DNA from: a virus
Virus record (IMG/VR): IMGVR_UViG_3300037189_011560
Location: 1-30,414 of that record
Length of the DNA stretch: 30,414 nt
Strand: one strand, 5' to 3'
This document shows, in pieces, positions 7,174 through 15,089 of the stretch; positions within the stretch are counted from its first letter, which is position 1, and each line of letters starts with the position of its first letter. The translations under genes and the position numbers were made by a program. The notes beneath the pieces are model-generated. The model was given only the letters and a program-made list of their open reading frames with translations, had not been told where the DNA came from and did not search any database.

Positions 7174-8016
7174 ATGAAACCACTCGACAAATACGACCTC
7201 CGCGCACCGATTGCCAAGAAAGGCGCGGGCGCTCAATCGCACTTCCTTTCCGTCATCGCCTTTGACGGGAACGTGACGATGAACACCTTTGATTCCGTGA
7301 TGCTCGCGCAGCACGAACACAAGCTTTGGAACGGCTGGAAGGTTCACGCCGGCGAAGGACAAGTGCGCTCGCGCAACGAGTGCGCGCACCTGTTCCTCGC
7401 CAAGACGCCATGCACGCATCACTTCTTCTGTGACGCGGACGTAATGTTTCAGCCGCGCCACGTCAAAGCACTTCGCGCCCATCCCGAAGCCGCCGACTCA
7501 ATCATTGTCGGCCTCTACGCTAAGAAACAATCCGAGATTTCTTACCCGTTCAATTCGCTGAAAGGCGGAAACCCCGAGCCAAACGCACGCGGGCTGATGG
7601 AAGTTTCCAAGGCAGGCACGGGATTTATGCAGATTCCCCGCGTCGCTTATGAGAAGATCATGGCGAAGTTTCCCGAGCGCGTTTACAAGTGCGACTACGA
7701 CATTGACGAAAACGGCGTGCGCGCCGACCGATTCTCGTTTTTCTTTCACGACATCCGACTCGACACCGAGCTAGGTTTTATGCGCGACCAGTCGGAAGAT
7801 TGGGCTTTCTGCGAAATGGCTCGCGCCGCCGGCGTGAAGATTTACGTGGACGTGACGACAACGGCATGGGTCAAGCAGGACGAGCCGTGCATCCTGCACA
7901 GAGGGCTTGCGCTCTACCCGCTGCAAACCGAGATGCAACGCCTTGACCTAGAAGAAAAGCTCAAGGCAGCGCACGACGAGATTGCCAAGCTAAAGGGCGA
8001 GCGAGGAGCTAACTGA
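7174..8016 (+). CDS. GT-A fold glycosyltransferase-like protein with DxD motif
   Basis: A 280-residue protein. The segment FFCDADVMF holds the DxD metal/nucleotide-sugar motif (Asp87, Asp89), preceded by a GT2-like region (VRSRNECAHLFLAKTPCTH). SEDWAFCEMARAAG (207-220) carries the Glu-Asp pair that acts near the acceptor in GT2-type enzymes. LYAKK and GTGFMQIPR are also typical of this fold. The C-terminus (253-276) is a short Glu/Lys coiled coil, perhaps for docking. It probably transfers a sugar onto a virion or host glycan. Placed between head and tail genes, with a methyltransferase, it suggests a decorating cassette. Confidence 0.85.
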   Translation: MKPLDKYDLRAPIAKKGAGAQSHFLSVIAFDGNVTMNTFDSVMLAQHEHKLWNGWKVHAGEGQVRSRNECAHLFLAKTPCTHHFFCDADVMFQPRHVKALRAHPEAADSIIVGLYAKKQSEISYPFNSLKGGNPEPNARGLMEVSKAGTGFMQIPRVAYEKIMAKFPERVYKCDYDIDENGVRADRFSFFFHDIRLDTELGFMRDQSEDWAFCEMARAAGVKIYVDVTTTAWVKQDEPCILHRGLALYPLQTEMQRLDLEEKLKAAHDEIAKLKGERGAN

Positions 8017-8018
8017 CC

Positions 8019-8186
8019 GTGAACTTAACGCACGCTATGCTATACTTTTTAATTGGCGGGCTGGCGTGCGTTATCGCGGCGGTTGCCGTTTTGCTCATCA
8101 TCGCAATCGCCTATTGTGTTTGGCGATTTTGGCGGCACTTGCGACGCCCGCCAGCCGATCCGCCGCCGTGGATTCGCAGGCTTTGA
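8019..8186 (+). CDS. Small single-pass membrane protein
   Basis: A 55-residue protein starting GTG, with AGGAG at 8004-8008 ten bases upstream. Residues about 7-34 form one strongly hydrophobic segment (LYFLIGGLACVIAAVAVLLI), followed by a basic cytosolic-like tail (WRFWRHLRRPPADPPPWIRRL). The orientation by the positive-inside rule is N-out/C-in. It starts 2 bases after the glycosyltransferase stop. The function is unknown; it may anchor or assist the glycosyltransferase, or act in superinfection exclusion or lysis. Size and topology are clear, the role is not. Confidence 0.65.
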   Translation: MNLTHAMLYFLIGGLACVIAAVAVLLIIAIAYCVWRFWRHLRRPPADPPPWIRRL

Positions 8187-8201
8187 CATGCGCGCAAAGG
8201 C

Positions 8202-8549
8202 GTGGGCCTATTCTCCGTCATAACCGCAGCCGCGACCGATGCGCAAAACGTCATTGCCGAAATGCAAGGCGCTGCGACGGACGCAACTAACTTCCTTGTC
8301 AACGGGTTTGAGGGCAAAGGCGTGTTTGGTCGGGCGCAAGTTGTGGACGTGCCAAACGTCGGCGGCGGCTATCGTAAGCGGTCGGAAGTCGTGCTGATGG
8401 CAACTCGCGACCAATTCACGATCATTCCCGAGCCCAAGCAAAAGCTCGTTCGCACGGACATTTCCCCGACAATCACTTACCTGATTGACGTGGTTGACGT
8501 GAACGACCCGCTACACGTCACCTTCATCCTCGTTAAAAACGGCCAATGA
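8202..8549 (+). CDS. Probable head-tail connector / adaptor protein
   Basis: A 115-residue protein starting GTG. The N-terminal third is helical and Ala-rich (SVITAAATDAQNVIAEMQGAATDATNFL), and the remainder is beta (FGRAQVVDVPNVGGGYRKRSEVVLMATRDQF ... TITYLIDVVDVNDPLHVTFILVKN). Small beta proteins with this kind of ending occur as head-tail joining proteins between head and tail modules. AAAGG just precedes the start at poor spacing. Its stop overlaps the next start as ATGA. The assignment rests on position and style; no signature motif is visible. Confidence 0.5.
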   Translation: MGLFSVITAAATDAQNVIAEMQGAATDATNFLVNGFEGKGVFGRAQVVDVPNVGGGYRKRSEVVLMATRDQFTIIPEPKQKLVRTDISPTITYLIDVVDVNDPLHVTFILVKNGQ

Positions 8550-9055
8550 GACTCGTTCACGAATACGACTACTACGAGGCGTTTTTGACGATTAGCGTTT
8601 ACACGCAACGCCCTGACGCCGCGCCGTCAAACGTGCTTTATGCGGCGACGATGCACGAGGAATTTGCCTCCCGCGTGCGCGCCGCGTTGCGCGAATACAA
8701 AGCACCGCTAGACTCGTTTCTTGAGTTCTACGCCGTCCGCAAGATTCAACCGAGCGGCAGTGTTCGCGACGTGGACCGCGACTATAACCAAGACATTTTG
8801 CGGCTGCAATTCTCGCTAGGGTTTACCCTCGTCGACGCCGCGCAAATTGGCGACGAGGCCAAAGTGTTTGCTTTTGAGCGCAACATTGAGCAGGCCGTGA
8901 AAGACCTCCTTAAGTCGCTGGATATTCCACACCTTTTCATTCCCGACCAAGAGGGCATTTGTGGAGAAAGCTACATCGACATCATTTGCACGCTCGGCGG
9001 CGCGACGAACATTGGCGAATGGTCAGTCAACGACCAAACGGGCACCGGAGACTAA
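8546..9055 (+). CDS. Probable tail terminator/completion protein
   Basis: A 169-residue protein overlapping the preceding gene by ATGA. It has a mixed alpha/beta pattern: AFLTISVYTQRP, HEEFASRVRAALREYKAP, LRLQFSLGFTLVD, NIEQAVKDLLKSLDI, then a C-terminal beta part (GESYIDIICTLGGATNIGEW). Genes of about this size directly after the connector usually encode the tail terminator or completion ring that stops tail-tube growth and joins it to the head. No diagnostic motif is seen, so this is a positional inference. Confidence 0.45.
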   Translation: MRLVHEYDYYEAFLTISVYTQRPDAAPSNVLYAATMHEEFASRVRAALREYKAPLDSFLEFYAVRKIQPSGSVRDVDRDYNQDILRLQFSLGFTLVDAAQIGDEAKVFAFERNIEQAVKDLLKSLDIPHLFIPDQEGICGESYIDIICTLGGATNIGEWSVNDQTGTGD

Positions 9056-9059
9056 CGCA

Positions 9060-9899
9060 ATGGGCGCGGCAATACTCAACGCCGACGAAATCGCGTCGCA
9101 GTTCTCGGAGTCGCTGCGAACCATTGCCAAGCTGCAAGGATTCTCGGAAAAGGTTGTGACGCTTGCCGAGGTTGGAGTCGTCCTCAAAACGTGCGCCGGG
9201 CGCACCAAAGTCGCAAAGCCCGACGGCATAGAATTGCGAACCAAGGGCCGCGTGCTGCGCTCGCTCAACCTGACGAGCGGCAAGCTAAACGTGACAATCA
9301 ATAGCGGGTTGAAGCGCAACGGCGGGCGCGTATGGGCGAACGTGCGCAACTTGGAGCGCGGGAAAAACAACGGCTCGGCATGGTTGCTCGCAGGGCAAAT
9401 GTCGGACGACGCGCAGAAGTTCACGCCGACGAAGTATCATTTCAAGAATCAGTTATGGTGGGATATTCGTGACAGCGTGAACGAATACGCGACAAAGTAT
9501 CGCCGCGCATTGCCGTTAGCGAAGGATTCGGCGGGGCTTGCGCGGCAATCGTGGATTCAGATGGCCGACGACCTCGGGATAATTCTTGAGGACATACCGG
9601 GCGGCGGCGCATCGCCGGCGGCTATTGCCAAGGCTCGGCGCGCAATGGCGAGCAACGGGCAAAAATACCAGAACGGAATCGGAAACGACGAAGGCAAGCC
9701 GGGTGAGAGTTACTTCGCCGTGTTGACCAATCGCCTACCCTATTGGCCGAAACTCAAGTTCGACACCATGATGTTGAGCGTGATTAATGGGCGCACGCAG
9801 TATTTCCAAAAGAACGTGGAAAATGCCGTGTTTGCGTCGCACGCGCAGACCGTCCGCGCCTACCCTTGGCTCAAACTCGTCGGGGCAGAAGCCGCCTAG
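9060..9899 (+). CDS. Phage structural-module protein of unknown function
   Basis: A 279-residue protein in the connector-to-tail region. The start is the ATG at 9060, four bases after the previous stop; longer in-frame forms would overlap the upstream gene by 100 bases. The sequence has an N-terminal helical part (DEIASQFSESLRTIAKLQGF), a basic middle and aromatic segments (YHFKNQLWWDIRDSVNEYATKYRRALPLAKDSAGLARQSW is one helix-rich stretch in several pieces). Position hints at a minor head or tail protein, for instance of the HK97 gp10 type, but length and motifs do not confirm it. Confidence 0.55.
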   Translation: MGAAILNADEIASQFSESLRTIAKLQGFSEKVVTLAEVGVVLKTCAGRTKVAKPDGIELRTKGRVLRSLNLTSGKLNVTINSGLKRNGGRVWANVRNLERGKNNGSAWLLAGQMSDDAQKFTPTKYHFKNQLWWDIRDSVNEYATKYRRALPLAKDSAGLARQSWIQMADDLGIILEDIPGGGASPAAIAKARRAMASNGQKYQNGIGNDEGKPGESYFAVLTNRLPYWPKLKFDTMMLSVINGRTQYFQKNVENAVFASHAQTVRAYPWLKLVGAEAA

Positions 9900-9958
9900 C
9901 TGTTGACACGCCCCGCAAACAATAATCGCCAACCATAGCCTAAGCTCCCCTTTTTCAA

Positions 9959-10381
9959 ATGGCCGACATTTCAATCACCGCAGCTAACGTCCTCGGATCT
10001 TCAACCGCCGTTCGTCTCTCGCAATACAAGAGCGCCGTCGCCATCACCGCCGGCCAAGCTGTTTACCTCAACAGCTCTAACGCGTGGGCGCTGCTTGACC
10101 TCAACGCCGCCTCGACCGGCAACGGCATCACCGACGTTCGCGGCATAGCCGAAAGTTCCGCTCCAGGCGTAGGCCAGCCCGTTACCGTTGTCATCCAAGA
10201 CACGGACTTCACCTTTGGCGGCACGAGCACGAACGGCGCGACCGTTTACGGTTCCAACACCGCGGGCGGCATCACGATTGCCGACATTCCTGCCGCTGGC
10301 GCTTATCCCGTCGTTCTTGGCATCATGAAGAGTTCCACCAAGATGGTTCTCGATCCTATCGCTTCCGGCGCTATCATCTAA
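9959..10381 (+). CDS. Virion surface/decoration-like beta protein
   Basis: A 140-residue protein. The N-terminus ADISITAANV, followed by AVAITAGQAVYLN, IAESSAPGVGQPV, NGATVYGS, GGITIADIPAAGAYPVVLGI and VLDPIASGAII, matches a widespread phage beta-protein type whose members recur as MAD-xx-ITAxxV...ITAGQxVY...YPxxLGIA. Members sit near capsid or tail genes and are taken to be virion surface or capsid-stabilising proteins. A 59-base leader with TTGACA (9903-9908) but no matching -10 precedes it. Bias for C-ending codons suggests high expression. The exact role is inferred. Confidence 0.6.
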   Translation: MADISITAANVLGSSTAVRLSQYKSAVAITAGQAVYLNSSNAWALLDLNAASTGNGITDVRGIAESSAPGVGQPVTVVIQDTDFTFGGTSTNGATVYGSNTAGGITIADIPAAGAYPVVLGIMKSSTKMVLDPIASGAII

Positions 10382-10418
10382 CCGCTGGCAACCGGCAACC
10401 TCTAAGCCCTAACCAATC

Positions 10419-10787
10419 ATGGCCAGCAATACCACCCTCGCAGATCGCGGCCTAGTTCGCGGCAGTTACAAAGTAACCATTGACGGTTACGTTTACCTGT
10501 TCAAGACCGGCACGCGCAGCAAGCCCATCGTTTCCAATTTCGAGAAAGACGAAAACGGCAAGCCCTACGCTTCGTCTCACGTCGTGGACTTCCAGAAGCT
10601 CCCCGGCGAGATCATGGCTTACACCGGCACCCCCGAGCCGTCGCAGCTTGTGCCGTTCCTGTATGACTCAAAATACTGGACCGTCGGCAACCTGACCCTC
10701 AATTTCTCGACCGAGGGTTTGCGCTCCTATTCGTGCGAGATCACGCAGCTTGCTGGCACGTCGTCATCCGACTTTGTCGGGTCTTAA
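10419..10787 (+). CDS. Probable major tail (tube) protein
   Basis: A 122-residue beta-rich protein with KVTIDGYVYLFKTGTR, SHVVDFQKLPGEIM, WTVGNLTLNFSTEGLRSYSCEITQL. It lies upstream of the chaperone and tape measure genes, the usual place of the tail-tube gene, and is followed by its own intrinsic terminator, as is common for abundant virion proteins. Its leader contains the 11-base sequence CCGGCAACCTC (10392-10402), which also occurs upstream of the cement gene (5699-5709). It is shorter than many tail-tube proteins but within range. Confidence 0.55.
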   Translation: MASNTTLADRGLVRGSYKVTIDGYVYLFKTGTRSKPIVSNFEKDENGKPYASSHVVDFQKLPGEIMAYTGTPEPSQLVPFLYDSKYWTVGNLTLNFSTEGLRSYSCEITQLAGTSSSDFVGS

Positions 10788-10827
10788 TAAATCACGACAC
10801 ACGGCGCACCGAATCGCCGCACGCCTG

Positions 10828-10867
10828 AGCCCGCCCGGCCAAAACAACCGAGGCGGGCTTTTGCTTT
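10828..10867 (+). terminator. Rho-independent terminator after the tail-tube gene
   Basis: A perfect 8-bp stem (AGCCCGCC at 10828-10835 with GGCGGGCT at 10852-10859), extended by CGG/CCG (10836-10838 with 10848-10850), and a T tract TTTTGCTTTT at 10859-10868. No promoter is visible before the next start at 10903, so it probably acts as a partial terminator inside the tail operon. Confidence 0.85.
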
Positions 10868-10902
10868 TACGAACCAAGACGCGGCACAAAACACAACGCA
10901 CC

Positions 10903-11604
10903 ATGATTGAGGACAACGAGTTTGCTAGACTGTTGGAAAAGACGCGGCGGGCGTCGGCGCGTCGGCGCTCGGAAGCGTGGGCGGCAGTTCCTGAGATCGT
11001 GTTAGGCTTGCCGATTCGCCCGATCACGCCGGCAACGGATGCTTTGTTGCACGCCACGGGAAACGCTTTCGTGTGCGGGTTGCCCCCCGTTGAGTCGGAC
11101 GTGAAAAACTTCCTGCTCTTTCATTCGTTTGAGTTCAACACGGACGACCCCGCGCCGCGTTTCTGGCTGCGTTTCCGGCTAAATCTCAGGCACGAGGCGG
11201 CATTGTGCCCGCTGACGACGAAGCCGCGCCGTAGGGCAAGCGTTCGCGCAGAGCGATTCTTGCAAGCCGTGCGCGAGATTCGGGCAATCGTGGAAGCGAC
11301 GTGGGCGGATTCGTTGCCGGCAAACGAAGAGGCAGACGCGGGGCCAAGCGTTGCGGCGGCGCGCCACGCGCAACTCGCAGACATGTTTGCCCGCGAGTAT
11401 CACCATTGGCCGATGCCGCGCCCGTTTCGTCACACACCACTTGCGCAGTTGTTTCAGATGGCGCGTTGCATTGAACGCGGAAACATGGGCAAGGAGGCCG
11501 GATATTACGACCCCGCCGAGGCCGCACTTGTGCGCGATTTCTTGGCCGATGCCAACGCGCCGCGCCTAGCCGCCGAACGCGCCAAGCAAATCGCAACCGA
11601 TTAA
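10903..11604 (+). CDS. Probable tail assembly chaperone
   Basis: A 233-residue, Ala/Arg-rich, mostly helical protein between the tail-tube and tape measure genes, where siphophages keep the chaperones that coat the tape measure during assembly. Lambda-like phages make a second product by a -1 frameshift here; I see no overlapping second frame before the tape measure start at 11617, so only one form is likely. The start is the ATG at 10903 after an A/C-rich leader (ACACAACGCACC). A Trp/Pro/His segment (YHHWPMPRPFRHTPLAQLF) is distinctive but unassigned. Confidence 0.5.
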   Translation: MIEDNEFARLLEKTRRASARRRSEAWAAVPEIVLGLPIRPITPATDALLHATGNAFVCGLPPVESDVKNFLLFHSFEFNTDDPAPRFWLRFRLNLRHEAALCPLTTKPRRRASVRAERFLQAVREIRAIVEATWADSLPANEEADAGPSVAAARHAQLADMFAREYHHWPMPRPFRHTPLAQLFQMARCIERGNMGKEAGYYDPAEAALVRDFLADANAPRLAAERAKQIATD

Positions 11605-11616
11605 CCGCTCACACCT

Positions 11617-13473
11617 ATGGCTAGTCTTATCACCAAAATCGGCGCGGACAGTTCGCAGCTTCGTCAGGACGTGGGCGAGTTGCCAAACGTCGTCAAAAAG
11701 AGCTTTGACAAAATGAAGGACGCCAGCTCTGGCGGGCTGGAAGATAACGTCAAAGGGCTTAAGCGCGGGTTCAATGATCTTAAGGACTTGTTTCTTGGCG
11801 CGGGCATCGTTGAGGGCGTCAAGAAATTCTATGACGTAGCGATTGAGGCGGCAAACAAATCGACGGACGCAAACGACATGAACGCGGCGGCGGTGCGTCG
11901 CTTTGGCGCTTCGCTCAACGAGGGCAAAGAAGTCGTCGGCAAATTTGCGATGGTCACGGTTGGCACGTTCAACCAGATAGGCGAACAGATTGGAAGCGGG
12001 CTTAAGGGAATCGGCGCGCTGATTACTGGAACTTTCGACAAATGGGGCGAGGGCGAACGCGTGCTTGATGCGACAGACAAGGCGGCGCGTGCGGCGGAAT
12101 TGTCGCTTTCAGAAGCCAAGAAACACGCCGACGATTTCAAGAAGATCACCGAGGAAATCAAAACGCTGACCGAGGCCCGCGAGCAGGCCGAACGCAAGGC
12201 GCTGCCGATTGCCGAGCAAAAGAACATCCTTCAACAGAAACTCTTAGAGGCGCAGCGCGCCGAGGTTGAGGCGGGCGACAACATGCTAGAACGGCGCAAG
12301 GCGCAAGTTGAGCAATTGAAAGCGGGGAACGCTTTGCTTGAGGTGCAAAAGACGATCAATGACGAGCAACAAAAGCAGGACGAGAAACGCAGGTCGGAAG
12401 CCGAGGCGCTGAACAACGCCAAAATCAACGCGCTGACGATTCAGGAGAAAATCGCCAAGCTCACGCAAGAGGTTGCGGATTCCGAGGCGCTGATAAATTC
12501 CAACGCGATGACGGCGGCGGGCAAAGAACAAGAGCGCGTAGTTTTGGCCGAGCGTCGCAAGAATTTGCAGGAGGCGCAAAACAAGGCGCTAGAGCAGGAA
12601 AACAAATACTACGAAGACCTAGTAAAATTGGGCGACGATTGGGCGAAGTTTCACGGCGAAGTTTTGACCGCGAACACAAAGCTCAACATCCAATTGCGCG
12701 AGGAAAAGGAAATCAGGACCGCACTCGCCCGCACCGAAGAAGGCACGCCCGAGCGAATCAAAGCGGAAAACCGATTGCTTGAAAATCAAAAGGCGATCCG
12801 CGAGGCCAACAAAGACGTAGCATCAGCGGACAAAGAAATTGCCGCGCTATTGCTTAAAGGCCGCGAAAATCTGACCGAGGTTGAAAAATTGCGCCTAAGC
12901 ATTTTGACGGGGCAAGCGAAGCAGGCCGACCTAGACAAAGAGTTGCACGTCTTGACGACCAAAAGCCTGACGGGTGAACTTATCCCCGCAGAAAAGGAAC
13001 GGCTCGCAATTCTCATTGGGCAAACCAACGAAGCCGAAAAGCAAAAGAAGCTCGCGTCTGATACGCTTTCGCTTGTGCAGGCCCGCGTTTCCGTTGAGCA
13101 AACGAGCACGGGCGACACTTACGGCAGCATGAGCACGACGGCGCTGCAAGGCACATTGTCGCGGCTCAAATCAAAGCTGGCGGACGAAATGGCGGCGGAC
13201 ACGTCGCAAGGGTTCCACGTTGGCGGAGCGTTCCGTTCGCCTGCGATTGCGCAGTATCAGAACGACATTTCCAAGATTGAGCGCGAAATCTCGCAGCGGT
13301 CGGAGGTTTCAAACTACGCCCGACGATTTGGCGAGGCGGCAACCATTCGCCAATACGGCGACACGCTCGCAGAGAAGGCGCTTTCAGACGTGCGCGATAC
13401 GAGCACGCGCACGGCAAACAGCATTGAGACGATTGCGGACACGCTGACGCAATCCGGCATCTTCCGAAAGTAA
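11617..13473 (+). CDS. Tail tape measure protein (short)
   Basis: A 618-residue protein. It opens with the tape-measure-like ASLITKIGADSSQLRQDVGEL, then has a small hydrophobic/Gly region (LKDLFLGAGIVEGVKKFYDVA and IGSGLKGIGALITGTF). From about residue 160 to 480 it is a long coiled coil rich in Glu, Lys, Gln and Ala. Tape measures set tail length at roughly 0.15 nm per residue, so a tail near 90 nm is expected. The C-terminal 120 residues (SMSTTALQGTLSRLKSKL ... TLTQSGIFRK) are more compact. Length is at the low end for this family. Confidence 0.85.
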   Translation: MASLITKIGADSSQLRQDVGELPNVVKKSFDKMKDASSGGLEDNVKGLKRGFNDLKDLFLGAGIVEGVKKFYDVAIEAANKSTDANDMNAAAVRRFGASLNEGKEVVGKFAMVTVGTFNQIGEQIGSGLKGIGALITGTFDKWGEGERVLDATDKAARAAELSLSEAKKHADDFKKITEEIKTLTEAREQAERKALPIAEQKNILQQKLLEAQRAEVEAGDNMLERRKAQVEQLKAGNALLEVQKTINDEQQKQDEKRRSEAEALNNAKINALTIQEKIAKLTQEVADSEALINSNAMTAAGKEQERVVLAERRKNLQEAQNKALEQENKYYEDLVKLGDDWAKFHGEVLTANTKLNIQLREEKEIRTALARTEEGTPERIKAENRLLENQKAIREANKDVASADKEIAALLLKGRENLTEVEKLRLSILTGQAKQADLDKELHVLTTKSLTGELIPAEKERLAILIGQTNEAEKQKKLASDTLSLVQARVSVEQTSTGDTYGSMSTTALQGTLSRLKSKLADEMAADTSQGFHVGGAFRSPAIAQYQNDISKIEREISQRSEVSNYARRFGEAATIRQYGDTLAEKALSDVRDTSTRTANSIETIADTLTQSGIFRK

Positions 13474-13496
13474 ACCGCACCGCACGCTGGACCATC

Positions 13497-14714
13497 ATGG
13501 CATCTCAACAAATTCTCCTAGACGGCAATTTCACTCGCGGGCTTTTCGTCAACTCGCCCATCATTCGCTACCCGTTCCAAGTCAACAACGACAAGACGGC
13601 TATCACGATTGACCGGCAATACCGCGTGCGCGGCTCAACGTGGATTCCCGGCCAAGTCGGCGTAGATCGCGACCCGCGCTTTTCTGATGCCTACCTGATG
13701 GCCGAGCCCGAGCCGACGCCAACGGGCATCTCCGACCTTGTTGCGATGACGCGCACCTACGCCCGCGTGCCGGCGACGCAAACGACATACAGCACACGCG
13801 TAATCACCAAACCTTCGCCCGCCACGGTAGGATCAACCCCCATTACGTTTCGCAGTTATCCGAGCGACGTGGTGACGACCCTTGGGGTGAGTTATTTTTA
13901 TGGATCCTACTTTTGGGGCGGGAACAACAAGATTTATGGAACGATGAGAGGCGTGACGCCAACCGTCACCGTCGCAACGGGCGGCACGTTTACCGTCACC
14001 TACAAAACAAGCACGACGGGCGCACTCAATTACAACGAAACTACCGCCAACATCGCCGCCGCAATTAATGCTCTTGCGGACGTTGTGACGGATGGATTGA
14101 CCATCGTTGTTAGCGGAAATTTTACGTCGTCCACTTTTTTGATTCAATGTTCGGCGGGATCAACGTCCACTAAGTTCTCAATCAATAGCGCTTCGCTTTC
14201 GCCTGCGGCGGCTCAAACCATTTACGTTTTTCTTGCGGCCCCAACGCAGCAAAATGTTTCCATAGGATATCGCATCGCGCTAACCGCTCATGGATTTACG
14301 GCGTCTGATCTTTTGGTGACAAACACATCGGGCGGCGTGACCACGGGATATTTGCTCACCAATCCCGCCAATTGGTCTATCATAGACGCCAACACCATTG
14401 TCGCAAATTTATCGTCGTTGACGGGCACGGTAAGCAACACGATTGGCCAATGGTATCGCGACTATACGCCCGGCACCGACCGAGTGGGAACGCGATTGAG
14501 CCAGCGTTTTTACCTCCCCGGCATCACGGCGGGAATCACGACGGCGGCAGACATTCCCATTCCCGATTTGCTTCTGAACGACGTGAACTTTCTCGCAGCG
14601 GTTTTGGCGTATTCGTCGGGCCATCAGTCCTACGACGCAACCGAGCTAGTGCGCTGGAACGGCTGGCCGATTTACACGCAAACATTCCAAGAGATTAACA
14701 TGGCCGACGTATAA
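13497..14714 (+). CDS. Tail protein with an inserted repeat-type beta domain
   Basis: A 405-residue protein downstream of the tape measure. The first ~110 residues (NFTRGLFVNSPIIRYPFQVNNDKT, STWIPGQVGVDRDPRF) and the last ~60 (GHQSYDATELVRWNGWPIYTQTFQEINMADV) look like a distal tail protein. The middle carries a domain seen in many phage tail proteins (GGTFTVTYKTSTTGALNYNETTANIAAAINAL onward). The DNA of this middle part (about 13830-14450) is visibly richer in A and T and uses different codons than its flanks, suggesting a domain acquired by recombination. The role is probably distal tail or baseplate. Confidence 0.6.
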   Translation: MASQQILLDGNFTRGLFVNSPIIRYPFQVNNDKTAITIDRQYRVRGSTWIPGQVGVDRDPRFSDAYLMAEPEPTPTGISDLVAMTRTYARVPATQTTYSTRVITKPSPATVGSTPITFRSYPSDVVTTLGVSYFYGSYFWGGNNKIYGTMRGVTPTVTVATGGTFTVTYKTSTTGALNYNETTANIAAAINALADVVTDGLTIVVSGNFTSSTFLIQCSAGSTSTKFSINSASLSPAAAQTIYVFLAAPTQQNVSIGYRIALTAHGFTASDLLVTNTSGGVTTGYLLTNPANWSIIDANTIVANLSSLTGTVSNTIGQWYRDYTPGTDRVGTRLSQRFYLPGITAGITTAADIPIPDLLLNDVNFLAAVLAYSSGHQSYDATELVRWNGWPIYTQTFQEINMADV

Positions 14715-14734
14715 CCGCGACCGAACCAAACAAC

Positions 14735-15043
14735 ATGGCCCGAACCGTAACCGTTCCCGATAGCGTTGCCGACCTGCTGACAGACCCTAAGCGCGTGCGC
14801 GATGCGTTCCAAATCCTCAATGCGCTTGTTGATCTTGAGGTTCACTTAGTCCCCGCCGGCAACGTGCAAGCACTATCGCCCGGCAATCATCCAATACGAG
14901 GCGACGCGCCAAACCTGATTCTCCCGCTTCCGCTGATGTTGCCAAGGGCAATTGCGGATTCATCGGCAACGGCGGCAAGCGCATCGGCGCAGCTAAACCT
15001 GCTACTCGCCGGCCTTCGCACCACTCGACAGCTCCCCTCGTAA
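14735..15043 (+). CDS. Small protein in tail-tip region, unknown
   Basis: A 102-residue protein starting ATG after the leader CCGAACCAAACAAC with no SD. The first half is helical (DSVADLLTDPKRVRDAFQILNALVDLEVHLVPAG), the middle is Pro-rich (APNLILPLPLMLPRAIAD) and the end is an Ala/Ser/Leu helix. No family is recognised. It lies between a tail protein and a probable baseplate or fibre protein, so it is probably a minor tail component. Confidence 0.5.
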   Translation: MARTVTVPDSVADLLTDPKRVRDAFQILNALVDLEVHLVPAGNVQALSPGNHPIRGDAPNLILPLPLMLPRAIADSSATAASASAQLNLLLAGLRTTRQLPS

Positions 15044-15089
15044 CCTTTGACAACCTCCCAAAAGTAACCGCCGCGCCTACGCCTACGCC

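Noticed and set aside
6535-7482. 315-residue minus-strand frame
   Set aside because: Antisense to the clear methyltransferase and glycosyltransferase genes; no recognisable motifs.
9903-9930. TTGACA as a sigma-70 promoter before the gene at 9959
   Set aside because: No -10-like hexamer at 16-18 bases (TCGCCA there); isolated -35 match.
10903-11616. Programmed -1 frameshift in the tail chaperone gene, as in lambda G/GT
   Set aside because: No second overlapping frame extends between this gene and the tape measure start 12 bases later.
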